Below are positions 15,721-24,088 of a DNA stretch of 57,788 nt, in pieces. Within the stretch, counting starts at the first letter, position 1. Every line of letters starts with the position of its first letter. This stretch comes from Candidatus Saccharimonadota bacterium (GTDB lineage: Bacteria > Patescibacteriota > Saccharimonadia > Saccharimonadales > Saccharimonadaceae). Where the stretch lies: positions 1 through 57,788 of the forward strand of contig JAFRBS010000018.1 in assembly GCA_017404725.1 (NCBI GenBank), in the 5' to 3' direction. Below the pieces are notes generated by a model, which was not told where the DNA came from, did not search any database, and saw only the letters and a list, made by a program, of their open reading frames with translations. The position numbers and the translations under genes are program-made.

Positions 15721-17664
15721 CTAAATCAGGGAAGGAGGGTCAAGGACGAGATGGAGATTGCTGTTTTCGGGGAGTTTTTTCAGGGCGTTTACTAGGCTTT
15801 TTCGGTTTTTGGATTTAATCACGATTTGCCAGGTATAACCCCTGGGGGTCCGCTCGTGAAACGCCGGCGTCATCGCCGAAATCTTTAGATTTTTATCAGA
15901 TTTCAAGAGGCTGTAGTAGGTTTTTAGGTGTTTCAAGACGGTTGTCTCAGTTTTATAGGTCAAAGTCAATTTTGCGAGATAATAAAACGGCGGGAAAGCG
16001 GCCTTTTTGCGCTTTTTTAAGAGGTAGTCCGAAAAATCATCGTAGTTTTCAGAGATAGCGTTTAAAATTACAGGGTGATCCGGCTGGTAAGTTTGGATGA
16101 ATACTTCTGTATCTTTCAGATGGCCTCGGCCGACGCGGCCGATAACCTGGGAAAGGAGCTGAAAAGTCTTTTCTTCGGCGCCGTAATCTGGGAGACTGAG
16201 GCCCGCGTCGGCCTGTACCACGCCAACGGTCTTTAACTTCGGTAAATCTAGGCCCTTAGCGATAGTTTGTGTGCCGATAATGATGTCAATGTCCCCAGAT
16301 TTGACCTCGTCATAGAGCGCGTCCAGCGAATTCGACTTCGTGTTGTCGGCGTCGAACCGGGCGATTTTGGCGGTTTTTTCTAACTTTTTCAGCTCCTCCT
16401 CTAGAAGTTTGGTACCAAAACCCTTATGAACCAGTTCGGGATTTTTGCACTCTGGGCAGGATTTCGGGATTTTCTGATGTGCGCCGCATGTATGACAGAT
16501 CAGCTCATAACTATCGGCGTGGAGCGTCAGGGGTAAAAAGCAGTTTGGACAGAGCGCCTGCCACCCGCATTTTTCGCAAATCGTCAGGGGTGCAGAGCCG
16601 CGCCGATTGTGAAAAATCAGGGTTTGATGCCCAGATTTCAGGTTTTCTTTAATTGCTTTCAGTAAATCGTCTGAAAAATAGCGATTTTTCAGGAATTTCT
16701 CGCGGTTTTTGAGGTCGATAACCTTGATTTCCGGTTTTTCGGCGGTTTTTTTGGCTCTTTCGGTCAGCTTTATGACGGCGTTATTCTCTTTGGCGAGATA
16801 ATAATCGGCGACTAGAGGCGTGGCCGTCCCCTGTACGCAAGAAATTTTCAGGTCATTAGCGATAAAACTAGCCAGTCTTAAAGCCGAATACTTTGGTGGG
16901 TTCTCTTGAAAATAGGTTTGCTCGTGGGCCTCGTCAATCAGAATTAGACCGAGATTTTTCAGGGGTGCGAGCAAGGCTGAACGCGGACCGATGATGATTT
17001 TCGGGTCTTTTTCGTCGGCTTTTAAGATGGTTTCCCAGGTCAGATGTCGCTCCGCCTCGGTTTGGCGACTATGGATTTTTGTCACAGTTTGACCGAAAGT
17101 GCTCTCAAAAACCTGAACTAGCTGGGAGGTCAGAGCGATTTCAGGGACGAGCAAAATGACCGATTTTTGGGCTTTTAGGGTATTTTCCGCTAGTTTAAGG
17201 TAGATGTTCGTTTTTCCGCTTCCGGTTACCCCGTTTAGGAGTTTCGTGGCCGTAGGAACGCTCTCTAGGGCTTCTAGGGCTTGTTTTTGAGCGGGGTTAA
17301 GAGGAATTTTAACAACACTTCTTCGGCCCGCGTCCGCGTCTTTAAAATTCCTCTTACGCACCTTTAAAACGCCTGTTGGGAGGAATAGATTGGCGACGAC
17401 AGGGAGTGGACAGAGGTAATATTCAGAGAGCCATAAGAGGGCGTTTAAGAGATGGGATGGCAGTGGTTCATCATAAATGGTGCGGAGGATTGGTTTGGTT
17501 GCGAATTCTGGTTTTTCTAACTCTGTTTTGACGATGCCGGGGATTTTGCTTCTACCGAGAGGGATTTCCACGATTTGCCCAGCTTTTAGAGGTATCTCTG
17601 AGGAATAGGTCAGAACATCTGCCCCAGCGCGAAAAACCTTGGTTGGAATTACCTCGTAATACAT
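15721..17664 (-). CDS. priA: primosomal protein N' (replication restart helicase PriA)
   Basis: 647 residues, somewhat shorter than the E. coli protein. N-terminal DNA-binding domain, then the superfamily 2 helicase with Walker A GVTGSGKT (145-152) and DEAH (244-247). Four CxxC pairs in the middle (CEKC, CPNC, CHTC, CPEC) bind two zinc ions. It reloads the replisome at stalled forks. A minus-strand TATAAT (17671-17676) ends exactly 6 nt before the ATG, so the message is probably leaderless. Confidence 0.93.
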   Translation of the reverse strand: MYYEVIPTKVFRAGADVLTYSSEIPLKAGQIVEIPLGRSKIPGIVKTELEKPEFATKPILRTIYDEPLPSHLLNALLWLSEYYLCPLPVVANLFLPTGVLKVRKRNFKDADAGRRSVVKIPLNPAQKQALEALESVPTATKLLNGVTGSGKTNIYLKLAENTLKAQKSVILLVPEIALTSQLVQVFESTFGQTVTKIHSRQTEAERHLTWETILKADEKDPKIIIGPRSALLAPLKNLGLILIDEAHEQTYFQENPPKYSALRLASFIANDLKISCVQGTATPLVADYYLAKENNAVIKLTERAKKTAEKPEIKVIDLKNREKFLKNRYFSDDLLKAIKENLKSGHQTLIFHNRRGSAPLTICEKCGWQALCPNCFLPLTLHADSYELICHTCGAHQKIPKSCPECKNPELVHKGFGTKLLEEELKKLEKTAKIARFDADNTKSNSLDALYDEVKSGDIDIIIGTQTIAKGLDLPKLKTVGVVQADAGLSLPDYGAEEKTFQLLSQVIGRVGRGHLKDTEVFIQTYQPDHPVILNAISENYDDFSDYLLKKRKKAAFPPFYYLAKLTLTYKTETTVLKHLKTYYSLLKSDKNLKISAMTPAFHERTPRGYTWQIVIKSKNRKSLVNALKKLPENSNLHLVLDPPSLI

Positions 17665-17670
17665 ACTTCA

Positions 17671-17676
17671 ATTATA
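17671..17676 (-). promoter_or_regulatory. -10 box of priA
   Basis: TATAAT on the minus strand, 6 nt before the ATG. Confidence 0.6.
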
Positions 17677-17752
17677 TCATGTGAAAAAATGTTGTATTTT
17701 TTACATATTTGCGGAAAATCATGGTATAATAGAGGTAAGAAAGTGAGGAATT

Positions 17753-18064
17753 ATGTTGGATGTATTCATTACATCGCGAGTTCGGCGAAAGGTTTTGACG
17801 GTGTTTGCGAAATACCCGGATTTTAAGACGCACGTCCGGGCGCTGTCGAAGTTGATCAAAGAGGACCCAGGGAATATTCAGCGTGAGCTTAGGCGGCTGG
17901 AAAAGGGGAAGTTTTTGATCTCCACAAAGAAGGGCAACACGACGATTTATCAGACGAATAAGCAGTTTCCTCTCTTAAAAGAGCTTCAGAGTATGGTGAT
18001 TAAGAGCGAGCAGCTCAGAAAACAAAAAAATACCCAGAAATCGATAAATAACACGATTGGGTAG
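17753..18064 (+). CDS. winged-helix transcriptional regulator
   Basis: 103 residues. A winged-helix domain covers about 8-75, with a recognition helix in the IKEDPGNIQRELRRLEK segment and a wing of the form LISTKKGNTTIYQTN, followed by a helical charged tail. ArsR/MarR-like folds of this kind usually repress nearby genes. A TATAAT lies about 30 nt upstream, and GAGGA precedes the ATG, so this gene has a leader. recJ begins 5 nt after its stop, so they are probably an operon. No metal or ligand site is evident. Confidence 0.7.
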   Translation: MLDVFITSRVRRKVLTVFAKYPDFKTHVRALSKLIKEDPGNIQRELRRLEKGKFLISTKKGNTTIYQTNKQFPLLKELQSMVIKSEQLRKQKNTQKSINNTIG

Positions 18065-18069
18065 GCACT

Positions 18070-19746
18070 TTGGGTAGCCGGTTGTTTTCTAGGTTGCTAA
18101 AGGCTAGGGGGCTTTCAGAGGAGTTTTTGGACCCCAAGTATGAGGAGCTGTCCGATCCGCTTCTGTTGCCTGACATGGATAAGGCGGTTTCTAGGCTGGT
18201 TCAGGCGGTTTCGTCAGGGGAGAAGGTGCTGGTTTACGGGGATTATGATGTTGATGGGGTGACGGCGGCAACGATTATGAAGGAGACTTTAGAGCTAATC
18301 GGGGTTTCTTCGGTTTCTGTGATGTTGCCGGACCGGTTTATCGATGGATACGGGATGAGTTCTCGCGCGGTTGAACGGGCGACTTCTGAGGGGGTTTCGC
18401 TGGTCGTGACGGTGGACTGTGGGAGTAATAATGGCGTAGTGGTTGATGAGCTTTCGGCGGCCGGAGTTGATGTAATTGTGACAGATCATCACGAGATTTC
18501 AGATACGATACCTTCGGCGGCGGTCGCGGTGGTGAATCCGAAGCGGAAGGATTTTACGGGGCCGAAGGGTTTAAGAGAGCTTTGCGGCGCAGGGGTGGCA
18601 TTTTTCGTGGCGCGGGCGCTGGTTTCGCGCGGGTTAATTCCTGAGGGCAGGGAAAAATGGTTGCTTGATCTTACGATGATCGGGACGATTTGCGACTCGA
18701 TGGAGCTAACCTCTGATAATCGGATAATTTGTCGGTATGGGCTTCTAGTTTTAGGGAAGACGAAGCGGCCGGGGCTTTTGGAGCTGATGCGTGTGGCAGG
18801 TACGAAGGCGCTAAATACAGAGGCGATTGGGTTTCAGATTGGGCCGAGGTTGAACGCGGCAGGGCGTTTGGAGACGGCGGGGAAGTCGCTAGATCTGCTT
18901 TCGACTTGGTCACGGACAGAGGCAGCGGAGTTGGCGCGCGAGCTAAATGAGTTGAATAAGGAGCGGCGAAGGCAGCAGCAAGAGGCGGTTTCGGGGGTTT
19001 TGGTGTCTTCTGGCGCTGGCGCTGGTGGTGCTGACGGCGCTGGCACTGGTGGCACTGATGCTCTTTCTGAGCCGGTAGTGGTGGTTTCGGGACCTTGGCA
19101 CGAGGGGATTTTGGGGATTATTGCTGGGCGATTAACAGAGAGATTGCGCAAACCTTCGTTTGTTTTAACTGAGGTTTCCGACGGCGGCTTTAAGGGCTCG
19201 GGAAGGTCTTTCGGGGAGTTTAACCTTGCGGAGGCTTTGAATGCCTGTCGGGATGATCTTGTATCTGGGGGCGGGCACGCGGCGGCGGCCGGGGTGACGG
19301 TTAAGCCGGATCGACTAGATGATTTTAAACGCGATATTAATGACTTTTATAAGGGGTTAGGACTATCTGACCAGGAGCGGTTTTTAGAGGTTTCGGAAGA
19401 TTTGGAAGTCGAAGCGATTTCGGATTTTTCGCTAGATTTCGTGGAGGAACTTTCCCAGCTCGAGCCGTTCGGGAACGGAAATCCGGAGCCAGTGTTCTTA
19501 TTGCCAGGGGTGACGGTGATGGAGGTTCGGAAAATGGGAGCAGATGGAAAGCATCTTCGCCTGACGATTCGCGATGGATTAGGTACGATTATGAAGCTAG
19601 TGGCATTTTTTGCCAGAGGGGAATGGTTCGAACTTCAACCGGGTGAGCGAGCGGATGTCTGGGTCAGCGTGATGAAAAATGAGTGGAACGGGTCAGTTAG
19701 TGTTGAGGGGCGAATTCTAAGAGTCGAGCGAAGCAAGGTTGACTAA
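18070..19746 (+). CDS. recJ: single-strand DNA exonuclease RecJ
   Basis: 558 residues with the DHH family motifs: GDYDVDG (57-63), a VDCG segment, DHHE, and the GPRLNAAGRL region, followed by the DHHA1 domain with GGGHAAAAG. The only start in frame after an upstream stop is TTG at 18070, so translation is probably coupled to the preceding gene. Residues about 314-335 are a Gly/Ala/Asp/Thr-rich insert made of GGTGCT-like codon repeats. RecJ degrades single strands 5'-3' in repair. Confidence 0.92.
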   Translation: MGSRLFSRLLKARGLSEEFLDPKYEELSDPLLLPDMDKAVSRLVQAVSSGEKVLVYGDYDVDGVTAATIMKETLELIGVSSVSVMLPDRFIDGYGMSSRAVERATSEGVSLVVTVDCGSNNGVVVDELSAAGVDVIVTDHHEISDTIPSAAVAVVNPKRKDFTGPKGLRELCGAGVAFFVARALVSRGLIPEGREKWLLDLTMIGTICDSMELTSDNRIICRYGLLVLGKTKRPGLLELMRVAGTKALNTEAIGFQIGPRLNAAGRLETAGKSLDLLSTWSRTEAAELARELNELNKERRRQQQEAVSGVLVSSGAGAGGADGAGTGGTDALSEPVVVVSGPWHEGILGIIAGRLTERLRKPSFVLTEVSDGGFKGSGRSFGEFNLAEALNACRDDLVSGGGHAAAAGVTVKPDRLDDFKRDINDFYKGLGLSDQERFLEVSEDLEVEAISDFSLDFVEELSQLEPFGNGNPEPVFLLPGVTVMEVRKMGADGKHLRLTIRDGLGTIMKLVAFFARGEWFELQPGERADVWVSVMKNEWNGSVSVEGRILRVERSKVD

Positions 19747-19750
19747 TGTG

Positions 19751-19773
19751 CTAATATTGTGTTACAATGTTAG
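19751..19773. promoter_or_regulatory. relB operator palindrome over the -10
   Basis: Two 10-bp half sites, CTAATATTGT and ACAATGTTAG, are separated by GTT and are complementary with one mismatch. The palindrome contains the TACAAT -10 (19763-19768). It is the obvious binding site for the RelB-type ribbon-helix-helix protein. Confidence 0.7.
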
Positions 19774-19790
19774 TATAAAAGGAGTATATT

Positions 19791-20060
19791 ATGGGTACAG
19801 CAGTAACAACAATTACGGTAAGAACAGATGCAGAAACTAAGCGGAAGGCGAAGGAGCTGTTTGCTGGTTTTGGGATGGATATGAGTACGGCGATTAATGC
19901 GTTTTTGCATCAGTCGGTGACTGAGCGAGCGATTCCGTTTCGGATTTGGAAGGGGGATGTACCAAATGACGAGACGCTTGAGGCAATCAATGATCCAGAA
20001 ACTTACGGGCCTTTTGATACGGTAGAGGAATTAATGGAGGCCCTTGATGCTGACGATTGA
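19791..20060 (+). CDS. RelB/DinJ-family antitoxin
   Basis: 89 residues. The N-terminus TTITVRTDAETKRKAKELF..FGMDMSTAINAFL is the ribbon-helix-helix DNA-binding part of RelB/DinJ. The C-terminal acidic tail would cover the YafQ-like toxin. AAAGGAG precedes the ATG. Its stop overlaps the toxin ATG by 14 bp. It probably represses its own promoter through the palindrome at 19751-19773. Confidence 0.88.
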   Translation: MGTAVTTITVRTDAETKRKAKELFAGFGMDMSTAINAFLHQSVTERAIPFRIWKGDVPNDETLEAINDPETYGPFDTVEELMEALDADD

Positions 20061-20328
20061 GTATAAGGGAAAATTTAAACAAGATTATAAGCGTCTAAAA
20101 AAGAGACACTATGACATGAAATATCTAAACGAGGTAATCACTATGCTTGCCAATGAACAAAAGTTACCAATGAGATATCGAGATCATAGTTTAACTGATT
20201 CAAGAGATTATAAGGGGCTAAGAGAGTGCCATATAAAGCCAAATTGGTTGTTGGTTTATAGAATAGATAACGGCAGGCTGGTTTTAGAGTTAACAAGAAC
20301 GGGGGCGCATAGCGATTTGTTTCGATAA
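20047..20328 (+). CDS. YafQ/RelE-family mRNA interferase toxin
   Basis: 93 residues from the ATG at 20047. YafQ marks are a conserved RDHSL, the KGLRECHIKPNWLLVYRI core and the C-terminal RTGAHSDLF. The two His of the core and the late His match catalytic YafQ positions. The residue after HIKP is Asn where YafQ has a catalytic Asp (HVEPDW in E. coli), so activity could be reduced. It would cut mRNA in the ribosomal A site. Confidence 0.85.
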   Translation: MLTIEYKGKFKQDYKRLKKRHYDMKYLNEVITMLANEQKLPMRYRDHSLTDSRDYKGLRECHIKPNWLLVYRIDNGRLVLELTRTGAHSDLFR

Positions 20329-20383
20329 AATTGACAGCGATGTCGGTGCATGTATAATTAGATATAAATAACGAAGGAGGGAT

Positions 20384-21037
20384 ATGGGTTCCGGTGAGAT
20401 GTTATCGAATACGGAGAACAGGATAGAAAATACGGGTTGGGATTATTTGGATTATCGGAAAGTTGACACAAGAGAATATGTCGAATCCGGAATTGCTGAT
20501 GGTAGCTTAGAGGTTATCGAGGCTATTAAGACTGGAAAACTTGGGGCGGAGCAAGGTAAGATTGGACAGGAAGTTATTTCCTGGAGTGAGGGGGAAAATG
20601 GGGAACCGATAAAGGAAAAGGTGGCCACGGTTAAAGCTGATGAGGAAACCGGCGAGCCAGGCTGGATCGTAACAAAACTTGATGAGGAAGGTAATCCGTT
20701 AGTTGATCATAATGGCTATCTTAACCAGTGGATTATTCCTGATAAGAAGTTTAAAGAGAAATATGAAGCCGATGCTGAACATCCAGGAGTATTTAAGCCG
20801 GCTGGAGGTCCGCAAAAGTTCGTAGAAACAAAGGAAAATCTTACGATTTCTCAGTGGGGGAACAAAATGAATATGCCAAAGGGGAGCTTTATTAACGTGA
20901 CAAATCCGGACGATATGTATGCGGTAAATCCGAGAGATTTTCGGGATACATATCAAAAAGTCGGGGAAGGTTCTAGTTTAGACTCTTTTGAGGAGCCAAC
21001 GACCTGGGATAATCTTGCTGAAAAAATGACCAGTTGA
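20384..21037 (+). CDS. uncharacterised soluble protein, PGDYG-like motifs
   Basis: 217 residues, acidic, no signal or membrane segment. GGAGGG precedes the ATG by a few bases, and TATAAT lies about 30 nt before it. Two related motifs are visible: GWIVTK...QWIIPDKKFKEKY and, ~70 residues later, MPKGSFINV...MYAVNPRDFRDTY. Their shape, a Gly-Ser/Asp turn followed by Y-V-x-F-x-x-TY, recalls the PGDYG family, but I am not sure. No catalytic set can be proposed. It is a single gene with its own terminator. Confidence 0.55.
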   Translation: MGSGEMLSNTENRIENTGWDYLDYRKVDTREYVESGIADGSLEVIEAIKTGKLGAEQGKIGQEVISWSEGENGEPIKEKVATVKADEETGEPGWIVTKLDEEGNPLVDHNGYLNQWIIPDKKFKEKYEADAEHPGVFKPAGGPQKFVETKENLTISQWGNKMNMPKGSFINVTNPDDMYAVNPRDFRDTYQKVGEGSSLDSFEEPTTWDNLAEKMTS

Positions 21038-21052
21038 AAAAATCTCGATAAA

Positions 21053-21078
21053 AAATAGCCCCCTTGCGGGGGTTATTT
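21053..21078. terminator. bidirectional terminator, 20384 gene / rpsU
   Basis: CCCCC-TTGC-GGGGG extended by A-T pairs on both sides, with A and T runs. It serves both convergent genes. Confidence 0.8.
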
Positions 21079-21296
21079 TATTTGAGACCAAGTTTTAGGC
21101 GCTCGGTTTTTTCGGCGCGGCGGATCTCGCGCATAATCGCCTTCTGGCGACGCTCGCGTTTAGAGATAGGCTTCGAAAAACGAGTCTGGGACTTCGCAAG
21201 CGGCAAAACACCACTCTGTAAAACCTTGCGATTAAAGCGGCGAATAATGTTCTCGTTCGCCTCGTTCTGGTCTTTTCTAGTAACTTTTACTGCCAT
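21078..21296 (-). CDS. rpsU: 30S ribosomal protein bS21
   Basis: 72 residues, very basic. MAVKVTRKDQNEANENIIRRF matches the bS21 start and the Arg/Lys-rich C-terminal helix follows. The start at 21294-21296 is chosen because the minus-strand TATAAT (21307-21312) would place transcription at about 21300, leaving only 4 nt of leader; a longer start at 21308 would lie inside the -10. It binds the 30S platform near the anti-Shine-Dalgarno region. Confidence 0.9.
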   Translation of the reverse strand: MAVKVTRKDQNEANENIIRRFNRKVLQSGVLPLAKSQTRFSKPISKRERRQKAIMREIRRAEKTERLKLGLK

Positions 21297-21363
21297 ATTG
21301 GTATCCATTATATCAGATACTTTTAAAAGTTTCAAGAGGGAATTTTTTGGGTCTGGTTTGTGA

Positions 21364-21369
21364 TATAAT
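21364..21369 (+). promoter_or_regulatory. -10 box of adk
   Basis: TATAAT in TGTGATATAATA, ending 6 nt before the adk ATG at 21376. Confidence 0.6.
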
Positions 21370-21375
21370 AGAGGC

Positions 21376-21999
21376 ATGATTATATTATTTGGGCCTCCGG
21401 GGTCAGGAAAATCTACACAGGGGCGAGCGCTCGCTGATAAATATGGGCTTTCGTGGCTTTCTGTGGGGCAGATTTTAAGAGAAACCGGGAAGTTTAACGA
21501 AACCTTGAAGAATGGGGAGTTGGTGGACGACGAAACAGTGGTCGGGCTAATGAATCGGGCGATTGCGCGAGCGAACGCTGACGGACTGGACGTAGTTTTA
21601 GACGGCTATCCGCGCGATAAGAAGCAGACGGAAATCATGTTGGCGGATGACGAGTCGGAGTTTTTTGACCGGGTTGATCTTGCGATAGTTTTAGACGTTC
21701 CGGAAGACGAGCTAATCGCGCGAATAAATTTGCGTGGTCGGGCGGACGATACTGAACAAGTGATTGCGCGGCGGATTTCGGTCTTTGAACAAAATATTTG
21801 TTCAATTTTACCTCTGTTGGAGGAACAGAATATCGCGGTTGAGCATATCGATGGAGTTGGGACGTACGACGAAGTATTTGATCGAATCGACGCGATGACG
21901 CAGAAGTATTTGCCGGAGTTAAAAGAAGTATTCAACAATACGGACGCGAAGGTGATTGAAAATGATGCTAATGTTTTAGAAAAGAGTTATGGAGAATAA
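21376..21999 (+). CDS. adk: adenylate kinase
   Basis: 207 residues. The P-loop GPPGSGKS is at 6-13, DGYPRDKKQ is the AMP-site signature, and a short lid (NLRGRADDTEQVIARRI) replaces the zinc-bearing long lid. It equilibrates AMP, ADP and ATP. The gene's last codons overlap an upstream candidate ATG of map, and the adk TAA directly precedes the chosen map start, so the two are co-transcribed. A -10 box lies 6 nt before the ATG. Confidence 0.92.
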   Translation: MIILFGPPGSGKSTQGRALADKYGLSWLSVGQILRETGKFNETLKNGELVDDETVVGLMNRAIARANADGLDVVLDGYPRDKKQTEIMLADDESEFFDRVDLAIVLDVPEDELIARINLRGRADDTEQVIARRISVFEQNICSILPLLEEQNIAVEHIDGVGTYDEVFDRIDAMTQKYLPELKEVFNNTDAKVIENDANVLEKSYGE

Positions 22000-22000
22000 A

Positions 22001-22768
22001 ATGGACGAGAAAAAGATTCAGGCGATGCGCGAAGGGGGGAAGATTTTAGCGGGGCTTTTGACTGATCTTAAAAAGCACGTTCAGGCGGGAATGTCTGAGA
22101 AGGAGATTGATAAGTGGGTTCGAGATGAAGTCGTTCGGCGCGGGGCAGAGGTTGCGTATGACTTTCTGCCAGAGAAGTTTCCGGGGGCGATCTGTATTTC
22201 TACTAATGACCAGCTGGTTCACGGTGCGCCATCTGATTATGTTTTAGAAGAGGGGGATAAGGTGTCGTTTGATATGGTGATACGCTATAAGGGGTATTAC
22301 ACTGATGCTGCCTTTACGATGATGGTACCAGAGAAGGCGGGCGAGAAGGCCAAGGGGTCGCCGGCGGTGCGCCAGATGATTTCGATTACTGAAAGCGCGC
22401 TTTTGGCCGGAGTAGAAGAGGTTCGCCCGGGGGCGCATCTCGGGGATATCGGCTATGCGGTTCAGAAGGTTCTAGAACAGGGTCATCTTGGGGTAATTAC
22501 GAACTACGTGGGGCATTTTATCGGTCGTGAAATGCACGAGGAGCCGGCGGTACCGAACTATGGCAAACGGGGGCACGGCTATGTGCTGCAGGTTGGTGAT
22601 ACGCTTTGCATTGAGCCGATGTCATCTCTCGGTAGTCCGAAGAACCGGATTTTAGAAGATGGAAGTGGTTGGACGGTAGTGATGCGAGACGGTTCGTATG
22701 GATGCCATTGTGAATATACGATTTTAGTCACTGAAGACGGACACGAAATCTTGACCCCCTGGAAATAG
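22001..22768 (+). CDS. map: methionine aminopeptidase, type I
   Basis: 255 residues from the ATG at 22001, which has GGAG at correct spacing inside the end of adk; an ATG at 21989 has no site. The metal ligands are visible in order: Asp in VSFDMVI, Asp in YYTDAAFT, His in VGHFIG, Glu in LCIEPM and Glu in HCEYTILV. It trims the initiator Met after deformylation, so it works downstream of def and fmt. Confidence 0.93.
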   Translation: MDEKKIQAMREGGKILAGLLTDLKKHVQAGMSEKEIDKWVRDEVVRRGAEVAYDFLPEKFPGAICISTNDQLVHGAPSDYVLEEGDKVSFDMVIRYKGYYTDAAFTMMVPEKAGEKAKGSPAVRQMISITESALLAGVEEVRPGAHLGDIGYAVQKVLEQGHLGVITNYVGHFIGREMHEEPAVPNYGKRGHGYVLQVGDTLCIEPMSSLGSPKNRILEDGSGWTVVMRDGSYGCHCEYTILVTEDGHEILTPWK

Positions 22769-22774
22769 TTATGC

Positions 22775-22780
22775 TATAAT
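22775..22780 (+). promoter_or_regulatory. -10 box of ftsA
   Basis: TATAAT ending 6 nt before the ftsA ATG at 22787; no Shine-Dalgarno. Confidence 0.6.
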
Positions 22781-22786
22781 GGGCTT

Positions 22787-24010
22787 ATGGATGAAGCCCA
22801 GAAGTTCGCAGTTGGACTAGATGTCGGCACGGAAAATGTGCGGGCGGTGGTTGCGACTGTAGGTAAAGAGGGCGCTATCTCGGTAGTTGGCTACAACGAA
22901 GGTCCAAACGCAGGGATGCGTAAAGGGGTTGTAGCGAATTTGACTGGTCCGGCGGAGGCGATTGACCGAATGTTGGGCGAAGTCGAACGTATGAGTGGAT
23001 ATGAGGTCGATTCGGCCTATGTTTCGATTAATGGTGCGCATGTGATGTCGCTCAAAGCTGAGGGGATGATTGTCGTCGGGGCGGAAGACCACGAGATTAC
23101 TGATGCCGATATGGACAGAGTAGAGGATGCGGCGGTAGTCGGGAGAATTCCGGCGAACCGAGCGGTTCTAGACGTTTTACCTCTGTCTTATACCTTGGAC
23201 GGCCAGGGGGGAATTAAAGATCCTCTAGGGATGACTGGTTCACGTTTAGAGCTTAAAGCGAGCGTAATTTCAGCTCTAGCGCCGAATGAGTTGAACTTGA
23301 AGAAGGCGACTGACGGCGCGAAGGTAACGGCTGATAAGGTGATCCCGAGCGTAATGGCGGCGGCGCACGCAGTTTTATCCGAAAAACAGATGGAAAACGG
23401 AGTGGCAGTAGTCGATCTTGGGGCAGCAACGACGGGGGTTGCGGTGTTTGAAGAAGGTGATCTTCAATATGTTGGGGTTATCCCGGTTGGTGCAAATAAT
23501 ATCACTAACGACCTCGCGATTGTTTTGGAGATTGATACGGATATTGCGGAAGACATTAAACAGAGGTTTGTTACGGCTGGATTTAGGGGCGGAGATGATA
23601 TTGTAGTCAAGCGCGATCACGAGGAAATGATCTTCTCGCGCGAGAGCGTTGAACAAGTTGTGCGCGATCGTTTGATTGAGATTTTTGACCGCGTACGTAA
23701 AGAGCTTCGAACGGCGAAATACGACCATCGTCTTCCTGAGGGAATTGTATTGGTTGGCGGTGGCGCAAAATTGGCAGAGATTGATGTATTTGCGAAGGAA
23801 CAACTTCAGGCAGCGATTAAAATTGGTACGCCTTCTGGGCTTGGCGGAGTTGGCGATGCGATTGAGAAGCCTGAGTATGCGGCGGCGGTCGGGCTGGCGC
23901 TTTTGGCGGCGAGAAGTGGCGGTGCTGTTCGTACGGTGCCGAACAAGAAAAAAGTTGGTCTGAACAAGAAAAAAGTTGGCGGGCTTTTCGGCTGGACAAA
24001 AAAGTTCTAA
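22787..24010 (+). CDS. ftsA: cell division protein FtsA
   Basis: 407 residues of the actin/Hsp70 ATPase superfamily. GLDVGTENVRAVV opens the phosphate-1 loop, VAVVDLGAATTGVAVF is the second, and a GIVLVGGGAKLAEI segment forms the adenosine loop. The 1C domain lies between. The C-terminus repeats NKKKVG twice and ends GLFGWTKKF, an amphipathic helix that would bind the membrane. It tethers FtsZ, encoded next. Confidence 0.92.
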   Translation: MDEAQKFAVGLDVGTENVRAVVATVGKEGAISVVGYNEGPNAGMRKGVVANLTGPAEAIDRMLGEVERMSGYEVDSAYVSINGAHVMSLKAEGMIVVGAEDHEITDADMDRVEDAAVVGRIPANRAVLDVLPLSYTLDGQGGIKDPLGMTGSRLELKASVISALAPNELNLKKATDGAKVTADKVIPSVMAAAHAVLSEKQMENGVAVVDLGAATTGVAVFEEGDLQYVGVIPVGANNITNDLAIVLEIDTDIAEDIKQRFVTAGFRGGDDIVVKRDHEEMIFSRESVEQVVRDRLIEIFDRVRKELRTAKYDHRLPEGIVLVGGGAKLAEIDVFAKEQLQAAIKIGTPSGLGGVGDAIEKPEYAAAVGLALLAARSGGAVRTVPNKKKVGLNKKKVGGLFGWTKKF

Positions 24011-24088
24011 AAAACTGACTTAGGGGGTTGATATTTTTTTTGCGATATATTATAATGAATACAAATATTATCAAGAGAGGAAAATTAA

